From an uncultured Bacteroidales bacterium (GTDB taxonomy: Bacteria; Bacteroidota; Bacteroidia; Bacteroidales; F082): a stretch of 33,867 nucleotides of DNA. The translations under genes and the position numbers were made by a program. This document shows, one piece after another, positions 22,106 to 32,504 of this stretch. A model generated the notes under the pieces. That model was not told the DNA's origin, made no database searches, and saw nothing but the letters and a program-made list of their open reading frames with translations. Numbering within the stretch: position 1 is the stretch's first letter; every line of letters starts with the position of its first letter. The DNA lies in NCBI GenBank assembly GCA_905234645.1, contig CAJOIS010000020.1, forward strand, positions 1 to 33,867, given 5' to 3'.

Positions 22106-23389
22106 CTATATTAACGGTAATACCTTTCCCAATTGTATGCTGTTAGAGCCTTTGACGAGTATGGTCTTTCCGTTGACTGGGTTGCTTTCAAGATATTGGC
22201 ACAGGTTCTGGACATTTTCGAAGGTCTTCCAATCGGGATTTTCATTGTATGCGCAGAAATTCTGTCCAACGAGCAAAGCCTCCTTAAAGCCCAATTCCTT
22301 CATCAAGCGGAGGATGTTGCGGTGTTCTTCTTCTGATGCCGTGCCCAACTCGCGCATGTCACCCAAAACCAGCATAGGATTCTCCCCGCAGATGGTGTGG
22401 AAGTTGATCAACGCGGCGCGCATGGAGGTTGGGTTGGCGTTGTAGGCATCCATGATGATGCGGTTCTTTTCGGTCTCAATGACCTGCGAGCGGCTGTTGG
22501 TGGGCGTGTAGGCCTCCAAGGCCTCAATAATCATGTCGTCTTCAACTCCGAAATACTGTCCCACACCGATGGCGGCGGCTACATTCTCGAAGTTGTAGCT
22601 GCCCACCAAATGCGTCTGGATGAGATGCTTTCTCCAACCGACACTTAGATACGGGTTGCATGCTCCAGGCACAACGGGGCAGAAGGCGGCGCAATGACGT
22701 CCGTAGGAGATGCGTTCCTGCCCTTCTGACTGCTCCCACAACAGCGGATTGCCTTGGTTGACGAATACGGCCTTGCCATGGCTCTTGATATGCCTATACA
22801 GTTCCGTCTTGGTCTTGATGACGCCTTCGAAGCTGCCAAAGCCTTCCAAATGTGCCTTGCCGATGTTGGTGATGAGGCCGTAGTCGGGGTCAGCGATCTT
22901 GCAGAGGAAGTCGATCTCACCGGGATGGTTGGCACCCATCTCCACAACGGCAATCTCGGTCTCGGGCTTGATGCTCAAAAGGGTCAGTGGCACGCCGATG
23001 TGGTTGTTGAGGTTGCCCATCGTGTGGATGATGTTGTATTTCTTGGCCAGTACCGCCGAGACGAGTTCCTTGGTGGTTGTCTTGCCGTTGGTGCCGGTGA
23101 TGCTGAGCACTGTGGCCTTGCTTTGTGAGCGGTGGTAGGCGGCTAGGTCTTGCAAGGTCTTCAGCGTGTCATCCACTACGAGGATGCGCTCGTGTTTGGG
23201 CAGGTCCTTGCGGTCGGCGACGACGAGGCTGGCCACGCCTTGTTCGGCTACTTGCGGGGCGAAGTCATTGGCGTCGAAGTTCTCGCCTTTGAGGGCGAAG
23301 AAGACGGCGTCTTGTTCGACCTTGCGGCTGTCGGTGGTGACTTTGTAGGCCTTCTTGAAGTGCTGGTATATTGTTTCGATGGGGTTCAT
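22106..23389 (-). CDS. murF: UDP-MurNAc-tripeptide:D-Ala-D-Ala ligase MurF
   Basis: The protein has 427 residues. The N-terminal substrate domain contains VTTDSRKVEQDAVFFALKGENFDANDFA. The ATP-binding P-loop is SITGTNGKTTTKEL (GTNGKTT at 99-105), followed by HTMGNLNNHIGVPLTLL, VVEMGANHPGEIDFL and GLITNIGKAHLEGFGS. The C-terminal domain contains IMDAYNANPTSMRAALINF and VLGDMRELG. It adds D-Ala-D-Ala to the peptidoglycan precursor in the cytoplasm. It lies 72 bases after gldJ on the same strand. That order is common in Bacteroidetes with T9SS genes, and a hairpin between them may reduce read-through. Confidence 0.96.
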   Translation of the reverse strand: MNPIETIYQHFKKAYKVTTDSRKVEQDAVFFALKGENFDANDFAPQVAEQGVASLVVADRKDLPKHERILVVDDTLKTLQDLAAYHRSQSKATVLSITGTNGKTTTKELVSAVLAKKYNIIHTMGNLNNHIGVPLTLLSIKPETEIAVVEMGANHPGEIDFLCKIADPDYGLITNIGKAHLEGFGSFEGVIKTKTELYRHIKSHGKAVFVNQGNPLLWEQSEGQERISYGRHCAAFCPVVPGACNPYLSVGWRKHLIQTHLVGSYNFENVAAAIGVGQYFGVEDDMIIEALEAYTPTNSRSQVIETEKNRIIMDAYNANPTSMRAALINFHTICGENPMLVLGDMRELGTASEEEHRNILRLMKELGFKEALLVGQNFCAYNENPDWKTFENVQNLCQYLESNPVNGKTILVKGSNSIQLGKVLPLI

Positions 23390-23405
23390 GTCGTTTGCTT
23401 TTAAT

Positions 23406-23437
23406 AAAAGAAGCCGCCTGACTGATCAAACGGCTTC
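23406..23437 (-). terminator. Hairpin after gldJ
   Basis: On the minus strand GAAGCCG (23437-23431) and CGGCTTC (23416-23410) form a 7-bp stem with a 14-base loop, followed by TTTTATT. It may end or attenuate gldJ transcripts before murF. Confidence 0.6.
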
Positions 23438-23461
23438 AATGTTATCATGAAAAAGAATCTA

Positions 23462-24958
23462 TTATCTTGCGAACGAACTGCCCACTTTGTTCATGGCGCA
23501 ACGGAAACCGATGGTGGAAGCGGACTGGTTCTGGTTGAGGAAGCGGCGATTGCCGGGGCTCAGGTAGTAGGGGCCATCAGCCCAAGAGCCACCTTTGTAC
23601 ACTCTGGATTCGTCGCTGATGAGGGTCGTACCAGGGGTGTCGTTAGTTGCAAAGTCATACATTTCTCTAGTAAACACGCTCTGGTCGTCTTGTGAGTCGC
23701 TCCAGCGGTTGCGGATAGCTGACATGTAGTCGCCATCGTCATAGTTGGAGTTGAAAGCAGTGCGGTAGTTCTGGCGTCTGGCAGTTTCTTCCTGAGGGAT
23801 GAGCTCTCTGCGGATGCGACCGAGGGAGTCTTTCTGCAGCAGGAATCCTTCGTCGTCGACGGCCTTGCGGGTAAATACGTTACCACGGAAAGGACTGTAG
23901 TCGGCCACATCCTCGAAGGAAAGGGGACGATAGACGTCTTGGCACCATTCGGCAACATTGCCAGCCATATTGTACAAACCATAATCGTTGGGCCAGTAGG
24001 AACCGACAGGGGCGGGTAGGGCGGCGCCATCGTTCAGGTGTCCGGCTACACCCATATAGTCACCAGGGCCTTTCTTGAAATTGGCCATGAAGCTTCCGTA
24101 ATATCTCTTGTTGTCGGTACGCAGACCGTCACCAGACCAAGGATAAACCTTACGCTCACTGACGAGTTCGTTGGAGGTGTTGCCAATCAAGCCGACAGCG
24201 GCATATTCCCATTCGGCTTCCGTAGGAAGACGGTAGGAGGGCAGCAGGATGCCGTCGTCCATTCTGACGTTACGCATGCCGTCACCACCTTTTGAGAGAT
24301 CCTTCTTGCCGTTCTTCACCTTGCCGGTGTATTGTCCAGCCAGATAAGCGTCGGTGTTGAAGTTCTCTTCATCCTGTTGAGAGGGGTCCCAATCAAGGAT
24401 GCCTGCTTCAACAAGCATTAACTCGTTGACACGGTCGGTACGCCAAGCGCAATAGTCGTTGGCTTGTACCCAGGTCACACCGACAACAGGGTAGTCATTG
24501 TATGAAGGATGACGGAAATAAATCTCGACCATAGGTTCGTTGTATGACAAACGGTCACGCCAAACCAAGGTGTCGGGAGCAGCGTTGCGTACCACTTGGG
24601 GGTAGTTCTGGCCATAAACGCGGTTCAGCCAATAGATGTACTCGCGGTAGTCCACGTTGCTGACCTCGGTGCGGTCCATAAGGAAGGAAGGCACTGTGAC
24701 CTTGCGGGGCGAGTTGTCCCACGAATAAGTGACATTGTCAGTAGTGGCACCCATCACAAAAGTACCGCCTTCAATGGCAATCAAGCCGGGACCGACCTCT
24801 TGGTCGTTGATTTCCGTGACTTCAAAACCACCGTTGTTGGCATCGTTGTATGCCCAACCCGTTGTACGAGAGGACTTCTTGGAGCACGATACGGTAAGTA
24901 GTCCTGCCAAAACGATGATGGCTAATGTCTTAAATCCTTGTTTTCTATACATATGCAA
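23462..24958 (-). CDS. gldJ: Gliding/T9SS lipoprotein GldJ
   Basis: The protein has 498 residues from the ATG at 24958; the second ATG at 24952 is equally possible. The N-terminal signal segment (TLAIIVLAGLLTVSC) ends in a lipoprotein-type cysteine. From about residue 55 it is a sulfatase-modifying-factor (FGE) domain: GPGLIAIEGGTFVMGATTDN, RKVTVPSFLMDRTEVSNVDYREYIYW, PVVGVTWVQANDYCAWRTDRVNE, YRLPTEAEWEYAA, YGLYNMAGNVAEWCQDVY and YKGGSWADGPYYLSPGNRRF. GldJ is an outer-membrane lipoprotein needed for stability of other T9SS/gliding proteins such as GldK. The location, divergent from porU-porV and followed by murF, matches GldJ rather than its relative GldK/PorK. Confidence 0.9.
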   Translation of the reverse strand: MHMYRKQGFKTLAIIVLAGLLTVSCSKKSSRTTGWAYNDANNGGFEVTEINDQEVGPGLIAIEGGTFVMGATTDNVTYSWDNSPRKVTVPSFLMDRTEVSNVDYREYIYWLNRVYGQNYPQVVRNAAPDTLVWRDRLSYNEPMVEIYFRHPSYNDYPVVGVTWVQANDYCAWRTDRVNELMLVEAGILDWDPSQQDEENFNTDAYLAGQYTGKVKNGKKDLSKGGDGMRNVRMDDGILLPSYRLPTEAEWEYAAVGLIGNTSNELVSERKVYPWSGDGLRTDNKRYYGSFMANFKKGPGDYMGVAGHLNDGAALPAPVGSYWPNDYGLYNMAGNVAEWCQDVYRPLSFEDVADYSPFRGNVFTRKAVDDEGFLLQKDSLGRIRRELIPQEETARRQNYRTAFNSNYDDGDYMSAIRNRWSDSQDDQSVFTREMYDFATNDTPGTTLISDESRVYKGGSWADGPYYLSPGNRRFLNQNQSASTIGFRCAMNKVGSSFAR

Positions 24959-25206
24959 TAAAAAATTTGTATCTATAACTCGGTTGTATTTGTGTTTATT
25001 GTATCACAATAATGATTTTTTTCAAAAAATCGGGCAAATATAGCGTCTTTTTTTGAATTATGCGTCGTTTTTGGGAAAAAAACTTTTTTGTTTCAAGAAA
25101 TGACGGACTGCAATAAAAAAGTTGTATTTTCGTTTTCTTTTAGACCAAATTATTATTAATAGGTGTTTGTCTTGTAATGCATTGATAATTAAATTGAAAG
25201 GATTTT

Positions 25207-28200
25207 ATGCGACATAAGAGTTCTCTGTTTTTGACCGTCTTATTCCTATGCTTGGCATGCCTTTCTCCGGTATTTGTCCGCGCACAGATTGTCAGCACGT
25301 ATCCAATAAACTTGCAATGGAAGGGCTTGGTGGAGGTGAGGAATGCCTATGACACTATGTCGTATATCGCATTGGAATCGGCGGATTATGAGAGTGGAAT
25401 GCCTGTGTTCTGCCAGTCGTTCCCCATTTATGATAGCCATGTTGAGGCTAACTTGGAGTTAAATAAGGTGTTGACAATGCCTTTATCGCAAGACGAGTTG
25501 CGCCTGGCAGAAGCTTTCACTTTTGCGCCTGATTTTGAGGTACGTGCCATTCCGCTCCGCCAACGTGACGAGTCTTATCTTAGTGTACGTGTCGTCCCCA
25601 TCCGCAATAGAGGCGGTAATTATGAAAAGTTGGTCTCTGCTTCACTTTCCGTCGCCCTGTCTCCTGATTTTGATGCACAAAAGTCCAATCCTTTATATGC
25701 ACATCGCTCTGCGATGGCGTCTGGGAATTGGTATAGGATCGGATTGCCGGAAACGGGCATCTATAAGTTGACTTATTCCGATTTGTCGGAATTAGGTGTC
25801 GATGTCGCCCATATCGACCCGCGCCAGATTAGAATGTATCATAACGGTGGCGGCGTGTTGCCTGAGATGAACGCCGAAGCCAGACATGACGATTTGGTGG
25901 AGATCCCCATCTATGTCTACGGTGAGTCGGATGGCAAGTTCGACAATGGAGACTATATCCTGTTTTACGGCCGTGGCCCAGTATGCTGGAACTATGACGC
26001 ATTAAAGACGGCGTATGTCCATACGCCCAATCCTTACGAAGACTATTCATACGCATTTGTTGTCACGGGGCTTGGTAATGGCAAGCGTATCGTTGAGTCT
26101 GGGGAAGCTCTGCCGACGGCGGACGAATCCATTGTCCAATTCCTTGACCATCAAGTGCATGAGTTGGATGAATTCAATCTATTCCGTGTCGGTCGTACTT
26201 ACTATGGCGACAAGATGGACCCCAATAGTGTCAAGAATCTCGATTTCAGCTTCCCCAATGTGGTGACGTCGAGGCCATGCAAGGTGAATACGGCCTTGGC
26301 GGCCAGAAATTTGACTTCCGCTTCTTTTGATGTATTGATAAACAATGTGAAAAAAGCGTCTTATAGCGTTTCTGCCGTCACCTCGGAGCAGGTTCATGGC
26401 TATGATGTGGGTGGATGGGTTTCTGCCAATCCTACTTCGGAAACGGTGCGTGTTTCGTTAAGGTATAATGCATCGGGTGTTTCCTCCGTGGGCTATGTGG
26501 ACCACGTCATCGTCAATGCATGGCGGAGCCTCGGATTTGTCGGCGGACAGATGCAGTTCCGCAATCCCGAGGCATCCATTAATAATAAGGTATATGAGTA
26601 TAAGTTGTCCGGCGCCTCGTCACAGGTGAAGGTGTGGAATGTCACAGATCCTGCGTCACCTTCTGTCGTGAAAGGGCAACTCAATGGCAGCGTTTTCAGT
26701 TTCAAGGTGAATGGCAATGCAGACAATGAGTTTGTGGCTTTCAATGGCAACACGTTTTGTGCGGCGAAGATGCTCGGGAAGGTGGACAACCAAAACCTTC
26801 ATGGCATTCGTGATATTGACTTCGTTATTCTGACTTACGACGGTTTCTTGGCTCAGGCGGAACGTTTGGAAGCTCTTCATAACCGCATCGACCCCGACCT
26901 GAACATATTGGTCACCACGCCAGAGAAGGTTTACAATGAGTTCTCATGTGGTGCCAAGGATGTCAGTGCCATCCGCGATTTCTGCCGAATGCTGTATCTC
27001 GACAGTACTCCAGGCCGCAATATCAAGTATCTGTTGCTGCTTGGCGATTGCACATACGATTACAAGAATAGGACGGGTGTCGTGGATTTTGTGCCTACCT
27101 ATGAGTCCGAAAGCTCACTCAGCATGTTGGATACCTATGTCACCGACGACTTCTTCGGTTTCATGGACAATACGGAAGGCGCCATTGGAAGCTCTCTTGC
27201 CGACATTGGCATTGGCCGTTTCCCGGTCCAGACTGTGGAACAAGCTGCCCAAATCGTGGATAAGATCGAACGTTATGTTGTGAAAGACCAAAACACGATG
27301 CAGCCATGGCGCAATACCGTCACTTTCTTGACGGACGACGAAGGCGGCTTTGTGAGTTCCGCCGAAGAGATGGCGGCCATGCTGCCCACAGTGGGCGGCG
27401 AGGGCGTCGTCGTTGACAAGATTTATTTGGATGCTTATCAGCAAGTCAGCGCTCCTGGAGGCGAGGTTTGTCCCGACGTGAATGCCGCCATCAACAGCAG
27501 GATGGAGAAGGGAACGTTGGTGCTTAACTACACGGGGCATGGCGGTGAGGTGCAGCTGGCAGAGGAAAAGATCCTGCAGCGGAAAGACGTCGACTCATGG
27601 CGCAACGCCCCAATGTACCCTCTGATGATTACAGGTACCTGTGAGTTCAGCCGCTTCGACGACCATCTTCGCACCTCGTTGGGAGAATATGCCTTCCTCA
27701 ACCAGTATGGTGGCATGATTGCCATGTTCACCACATCAAGGGTGACGCACGGCCCGCACAATCAAGCCTTTAATAAAGGGGTGTACAATAACTTGTTCCG
27801 TATCAATGGCGAGGAACATTACCGGTTGGGTGATGTGTACCGCATGGCCAAGACTTCTGGCAACTTTGTCGAGAAGCGCTATGTTTTTTTCGGTGATCCT
27901 GCTTTGCGCTTGGCTTATCCTAAGTGGACGGTGGAAACGCTGAGTATCAATGGACAGTATCCTGACTATACGCTGGATTCCATCCAAATCGATGATACGA
28001 CATGGCAAACGTATCCCATTTATCAAGATACCATAAGTGCCTTGCAGCCTGTTGAGATTGAAGGTGTTGTGAAAGACTTCAATGGCAACGTGGCAACGGG
28101 CTTCAATGGCGTGGTGAGCGTTATCGTTTACGACAAAGAGGCCGAACTCTCCACTTTGGGCACTTCTTCCAGTGTTATCGACTTCAAGCTGCGTAACAGC

Positions 28201-29049
28201 GTGATTTTCAATGGTAAGACCGATGTAAAGAATGGCAAGTTCACGATGAACTTCACCGTTCCGCGCGACATCTCCTACCGTTTCGGCCAAGGCCTGATCA
28301 ACTATTATGCTACGGATTATGAGATCGATGCCAACGGCAACTGCGACAGTTTCATTATCGGTGGCTTCTACGACGAGGCATTTGAGGACCAGAATCCACC
28401 TGAAATCCGTCTTTTCATTGATGACACCTTGTTTGTGAGTGGCGGTTTGACGGGGCAGAATCCCACCTTATTGGCTTTTGTTGAGGATGAAAGCGGAATC
28501 AACACGACGGGTGCCGGCATCGGCCACGACATTATGGCCACCTTGACAGGGCCGACGAAGAACTCATATTGCCTCAACTCGTATTTCGTCTCTCAGCTTG
28601 ACGAGCCGGGCAAGGGCGTCATCACCTTCAAGATGCAGGACTTGCCTGATGGAGACTACACCCTAATGCTGAAAGTTTGGGATATTTACAACAACTCGGG
28701 TACGGCAACTGTCGATTTCACCGTACTCAACGATGCTGGCATGTTAATCGAGAACTTGTTCAACGCCCCCAATCCGGTGAGGGATGAAACGCATTTTGTC
28801 TTCGATCACAACCAGGTGGGCAATAATATGAAAGTTGACATTTATATCTACGATATCATGGGCCGTTGGGTGACCACGCTTTCTGAACAGGTGTCGGGCA
28901 GCTCGACACGCATAGCTCCCATTCGTTGGGACGGTCGCGGCGCTCATGGCGAAGCTTTGTGCAATGGCGTTTACCCATATCGTGTCGTGGCTACCAACGA
29001 CCAAGGAGAGACGTCAACGATGGTGTCAAAATTGATTTTAAGCAAATGA
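25207..29049 (+). CDS. porU: T9SS sortase PorU, long form
   Basis: The protein has 1280 residues. A signal peptide (1-26, ending VFVRAQ) is followed by an N-terminal region of about 140 residues that looks like a gingipain-type propeptide (VVPIRNRGGNYEKLVSASLSV). Next is a beta domain starting NWYRIGLPETGIYKLTYSDL. The peptidase C25 domain spans about 550-910: DFVILTYDGF, FVPTYESESS, DDFFGFMD and DIGIGRFPVQTVEQA, with the catalytic pair H778 in NYTGHGGE and C812 in ITGTCEFSRFD. The end is a sorting-type beta domain (NAPNPVRDE and IYDIMGRW). PorU cleaves cargo sorting domains at the cell surface and links cargo to A-LPS. It diverges from gldJ and overlaps the next paralogue by ATGA. Confidence 0.9.
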   Translation: MRHKSSLFLTVLFLCLACLSPVFVRAQIVSTYPINLQWKGLVEVRNAYDTMSYIALESADYESGMPVFCQSFPIYDSHVEANLELNKVLTMPLSQDELRLAEAFTFAPDFEVRAIPLRQRDESYLSVRVVPIRNRGGNYEKLVSASLSVALSPDFDAQKSNPLYAHRSAMASGNWYRIGLPETGIYKLTYSDLSELGVDVAHIDPRQIRMYHNGGGVLPEMNAEARHDDLVEIPIYVYGESDGKFDNGDYILFYGRGPVCWNYDALKTAYVHTPNPYEDYSYAFVVTGLGNGKRIVESGEALPTADESIVQFLDHQVHELDEFNLFRVGRTYYGDKMDPNSVKNLDFSFPNVVTSRPCKVNTALAARNLTSASFDVLINNVKKASYSVSAVTSEQVHGYDVGGWVSANPTSETVRVSLRYNASGVSSVGYVDHVIVNAWRSLGFVGGQMQFRNPEASINNKVYEYKLSGASSQVKVWNVTDPASPSVVKGQLNGSVFSFKVNGNADNEFVAFNGNTFCAAKMLGKVDNQNLHGIRDIDFVILTYDGFLAQAERLEALHNRIDPDLNILVTTPEKVYNEFSCGAKDVSAIRDFCRMLYLDSTPGRNIKYLLLLGDCTYDYKNRTGVVDFVPTYESESSLSMLDTYVTDDFFGFMDNTEGAIGSSLADIGIGRFPVQTVEQAAQIVDKIERYVVKDQNTMQPWRNTVTFLTDDEGGFVSSAEEMAAMLPTVGGEGVVVDKIYLDAYQQVSAPGGEVCPDVNAAINSRMEKGTLVLNYTGHGGEVQLAEEKILQRKDVDSWRNAPMYPLMITGTCEFSRFDDHLRTSLGEYAFLNQYGGMIAMFTTSRVTHGPHNQAFNKGVYNNLFRINGEEHYRLGDVYRMAKTSGNFVEKRYVFFGDPALRLAYPKWTVETLSINGQYPDYTLDSIQIDDTTWQTYPIYQDTISALQPVEIEGVVKDFNGNVATGFNGVVSVIVYDKEAELSTLGTSSSVIDFKLRNSVIFNGKTDVKNGKFTMNFTVPRDISYRFGQGLINYYATDYEIDANGNCDSFIIGGFYDEAFEDQNPPEIRLFIDDTLFVSGGLTGQNPTLLAFVEDESGINTTGAGIGHDIMATLTGPTKNSYCLNSYFVSQLDEPGKGVITFKMQDLPDGDYTLMLKVWDIYNNSGTATVDFTVLNDAGMLIENLFNAPNPVRDETHFVFDHNQVGNNMKVDIYIYDIMGRWVTTLSEQVSGSSTRIAPIRWDGRGAHGEALCNGVYPYRVVATNDQGETSTMVSKLILSK

Positions 29050-32000
29050 GTATCAGTATGAGAAACAGAATATCAAGAGTTTTCATCGCGGTTTTTATAG
29101 CCTTGTCGTTCAAGGTTGGCATGGCGCAGGACAACACTTATCAGTCGGTGTTGAATAATTACACTTGGTACCGTCTTTCGGTGACGAAAGAGGGCGTCTA
29201 CAAGTTGGACTATTCCACCCTGCAGGCCATGGGCGTTGATATGAACACGCTGAATCCTAATCAGATAAGGATTTTTGGAAATCCTTCGGGCGTGTTGCCT
29301 GAAAAGAACTCGAAAGCCCGTCCTGACGACTTGACGGAAATGGCCATTCTTGTCAATGGTGCTGATGATGGCGCATTCGATGAAGGAGATGCCGTGCTCT
29401 TTTATGGTCAGGAGCCTACGCGTTGGAAACTGGTCGATAATTCGGGCAATACCTATGCGAGGGAACGCAACTATTACAGTGACACCACGTTCTATTATCT
29501 CTGTGTGGATAGCGGCCAGGATGGCCTGAGAGTGGGAGAGAAGGCTTCTCTTGCTGTGGAGTCCGCCACCACCGTAATTTCCGAGTTCCCCGACTTTGTG
29601 TGGCACGAGGAGGAATTGTTCTCGCCTTATAGCCAAGGCCAGAACTGGTTTGGAGAGAAGGTGTCGCAACAGGACACCTTGCTTTCTCTGGAGTTCGTAT
29701 TCCCGAACTTGGTGAAGACCAAGGCGGTGAGAGTCAAGTCAAAGGTATATGGCAGAATGAATGGTGTCATGCATTATAATGCATGGACGAACGAGGCGAT
29801 TCTCGCCAACAACACCGCCATATCGAAACCCGGAAACAACTATTACGCTAAGGCGTCCACTATTGACGCGCAGCTGATGCCAGAGTCTGACACATTGGTG
29901 TTTAACCTGGACATTCGAAGCAATCCTCAGGCAACACTTTATCTCGATTATGTGGAGATGTTTGGCTGGCGTCTGTTGAAGCGGGTGGGAGGCGTCTTTC
30001 CTTTTAGGTTGATGCCGAGCCAGTTTGGGCAAAGCATGAGTGCAATATGGTTGCAAAACACCAATGCCCAATGCTTGTTGTGGGAGGTGACGAATCCCTT
30101 GAATCCAGTTCGTCAGGAATGCGTGATGAGTGCCAACAATATGGTGTTTGCCGTCAACGGAAACGCCGAAAGACGTTATGTGCTTTTCCAGCCGTCGGAG
30201 GCGTATGAAGTGGAACACTGGCAGCAGGTCGCCAACCAAAACGTGCATGCCGTCGCCGATGCGGATTTGCTGATCCTTACTTCTCCCATCTTTTTGGAGC
30301 AAGCACAAGCCTTGGCCGATTATCACGCCCAAAAGGACGGGCTTCGTAGCATTGTCGTTGATGTCAACGAGATTTACAATGAGTTTTCAACAGGTATTCC
30401 TGATCCTACAGGTATCCGTGACTTCGTCCGAATGGTATATCGTCGTAGTGCCGGCAACCTCAGGTATTTGGTCTTGTTTGGCAGGGCTTCATACGATTTC
30501 CGCAACATCAAAGGCATGGGGCAGAATTATGTACCTTGCTATGAGACGCTGAGCAGCCCTGAATATGAGTTGAGCTTCTGTACAGACGACTACTATGGCC
30601 TGATGGACGACAATGAAGGCGCCAACTGCAACGGCATGGTGGATTTGGGTATCGGTAGGCTTCCAGTGTCGACGGTGGAGGAGGCTGAGATGATCTTGAA
30701 GAAGATACGGCATTACGACGACCTTGCGGCGGTTCATGGCGACTGGAAGACCAACCTTTTCCTGTTTGCCGATGACGAGGAAAGGTCCTATATCGAGAAT
30801 AGCGAGATGTACTACAGAATGTCGGATACGCTTTGCCCCGCGCTAACGGCCAAGAAAGTGTATTGCGGCGCCTATCCTGTGGTGAATACCAATTCAGGGG
30901 TGGAGATTCCTGGTGCCAATGCCGATGTGAAGCGTGCCTTCGAAGATGGCGCTTTGGCGGTGCTCTATACGGGGCATGGTGGTGTCAAAGGCTTGACGGG
31001 CGACAATGTCTTCATGACCTCGGATATTGCCGAGCTGAGGAATTATGACAAGTCTCCCTTCGTTTTCACGGCGACATGCGAGTTTACCAAATATGACAAT
31101 CCCTTGTTGCTGTCCGCAGGCGAGCAGATGTTCCTGAATCCTCTTGGCGGTACGGTGGCCATGCTTACAGCCAGTCGCCCCACTGTCGGCCCTAACAATG
31201 CGAAGCTGGGCAAGGCATTGGTTAGAGTGCTTTACCAAAGGGAGAGGGGATTGCCGTTGCGCTTCGGCGACATCGTCAGGATGGCCAAGGCTGCACCGGA
31301 CAACTATTCGTCAACAGCGCCACAGGAGAACAAGAACATCTCGTTCCTTTTCTTTGGCGATCCTGCTTTGCGTTTTGCACTCCCTGAGGGTCAGATTGCT
31401 TTACAGAAAATCAACGGTACGATTGCAGGTGAGGCTTCGGTGAACCTTCACGCGATGAGCATGGTGACCCTGGAGGGCGAGATCAGGAACTCCGACGGGG
31501 TTTTGGATGCGCAGTTCAATGGCGAACTTTGGCTGAAGTTTTTCGACAAGAAGAGCAAGGTAAAGGTGAATTATTCAAATACCTCTACCAATGTCTATTA
31601 CCATAAAGATGTGTTGTATCAAGGACGGGTTGCCGTGAACAATGGTAGGTTTAGCGCTGCATTCCAAGTGCCTAAGGGCGTTAGGATGGACGACGGGCAG
31701 CCGCGCTTCAGTTTCTATGCCTACGACTCCATCCGCAAGGTTGATGCCATGGGCTACTACGATGAGTTGTATTTGGGCGGTACCGATCCTGCTGCCATAG
31801 CCGATGACCAAGGCCCGAATATCGATTTCTACTGGAATACGCCCGACTTCGTTGACGGCGAGCATGTGGAACGTCAAGGCGTGCTTTATGCCGACTTGTA
31901 TGACGCACAAGGTATCTATCATTATGACTATAGCCTTGGTCGCGACATCATGTTGACCAGCAATCTTATGGGTTATAATAACCTCGTTTTGAATGCATAC

Positions 32001-32459
32001 TATGAGCCCGCGTTGAACGACTTCAGACGCGGCAGACTCGTGGTTCCCGTCACTGACCTCACACCTGGCACATACATGTTTAACCTGAAGGTATGGGACA
32101 CGCAGGACAACGCCTCCGAGGCTTCGTTGTGGTTCGTTGTCGACGACGACATGTTCCTCTCACAAGTGCGCAATTACCCTAATCCCTTCTCCGATGAGAC
32201 TCGTATAACCCTGACGCATACGGGTGAGGACGGCGATTTTGATGTGAATATCGAGATTTTCGACATCATGGGCAGACAGGTTCAGCAACTTCAAAAGAGA
32301 GTCAGCGCCGAGGGTGGTGTCATCGAGCCCATCATATGGAACGGCTGTGGTTTTTCCGGAAGTCCTTTGTTGTCAGGAATTTATATCTATCGTCTTACTT
32401 TAACAGACGAGACCGGCTGCTTCCGTACCGTCTGCCAACGTATGGTCATCATGCGTTAA
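29046..32459 (+). CDS. Second PorU-like C25 protease (tandem paralogue)
   Basis: The protein has 1137 residues from ATG 29046, overlapping the porU stop; the open frame to 28926 is read-through. The signal peptide (about 1-28, RVFIAVFIALSFKVGMAQ) is followed directly by NYTWYRLSVTKEGVYKLDYSTL, so the propeptide-like region of the first copy is missing. The C25 domain has DLLILTSPIF, YVPCYETLSS, DDYYGLMD, DLGIGRLPVSTVEEA, and H644 in LYTGHGGV with C678 in TATCEFTKYD, at the same 34-residue spacing as in the first copy. It ends in a similar sorting-type domain (NYPNPFSDE and IFDIMGRQ). Its length is close to the 1158 residues I recall for P. gingivalis PorU. It may be a second sortase or a specialised partner. 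Confidence 0.85.
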   Translation: MSISMRNRISRVFIAVFIALSFKVGMAQDNTYQSVLNNYTWYRLSVTKEGVYKLDYSTLQAMGVDMNTLNPNQIRIFGNPSGVLPEKNSKARPDDLTEMAILVNGADDGAFDEGDAVLFYGQEPTRWKLVDNSGNTYARERNYYSDTTFYYLCVDSGQDGLRVGEKASLAVESATTVISEFPDFVWHEEELFSPYSQGQNWFGEKVSQQDTLLSLEFVFPNLVKTKAVRVKSKVYGRMNGVMHYNAWTNEAILANNTAISKPGNNYYAKASTIDAQLMPESDTLVFNLDIRSNPQATLYLDYVEMFGWRLLKRVGGVFPFRLMPSQFGQSMSAIWLQNTNAQCLLWEVTNPLNPVRQECVMSANNMVFAVNGNAERRYVLFQPSEAYEVEHWQQVANQNVHAVADADLLILTSPIFLEQAQALADYHAQKDGLRSIVVDVNEIYNEFSTGIPDPTGIRDFVRMVYRRSAGNLRYLVLFGRASYDFRNIKGMGQNYVPCYETLSSPEYELSFCTDDYYGLMDDNEGANCNGMVDLGIGRLPVSTVEEAEMILKKIRHYDDLAAVHGDWKTNLFLFADDEERSYIENSEMYYRMSDTLCPALTAKKVYCGAYPVVNTNSGVEIPGANADVKRAFEDGALAVLYTGHGGVKGLTGDNVFMTSDIAELRNYDKSPFVFTATCEFTKYDNPLLLSAGEQMFLNPLGGTVAMLTASRPTVGPNNAKLGKALVRVLYQRERGLPLRFGDIVRMAKAAPDNYSSTAPQENKNISFLFFGDPALRFALPEGQIALQKINGTIAGEASVNLHAMSMVTLEGEIRNSDGVLDAQFNGELWLKFFDKKSKVKVNYSNTSTNVYYHKDVLYQGRVAVNNGRFSAAFQVPKGVRMDDGQPRFSFYAYDSIRKVDAMGYYDELYLGGTDPAAIADDQGPNIDFYWNTPDFVDGEHVERQGVLYADLYDAQGIYHYDYSLGRDIMLTSNLMGYNNLVLNAYYEPALNDFRRGRLVVPVTDLTPGTYMFNLKVWDTQDNASEASLWFVVDDDMFLSQVRNYPNPFSDETRITLTHTGEDGDFDVNIEIFDIMGRQVQQLQKRVSAEGGVIEPIIWNGCGFSGSPLLSGIYIYRLTLTDETGCFRTVCQRMVIMR

Positions 32460-32504
32460 TAAAAATAATTTTGAGCTAATACAATAAGCCATTTGAATAA
32501 TCGT

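Noticed and set aside
28926..29045. Upstream start of the second PorU-like protein
   Set aside because: The extension has no signal peptide and lies inside porU; ATG 29046 overlaps the porU stop and gives a normal signal peptide.
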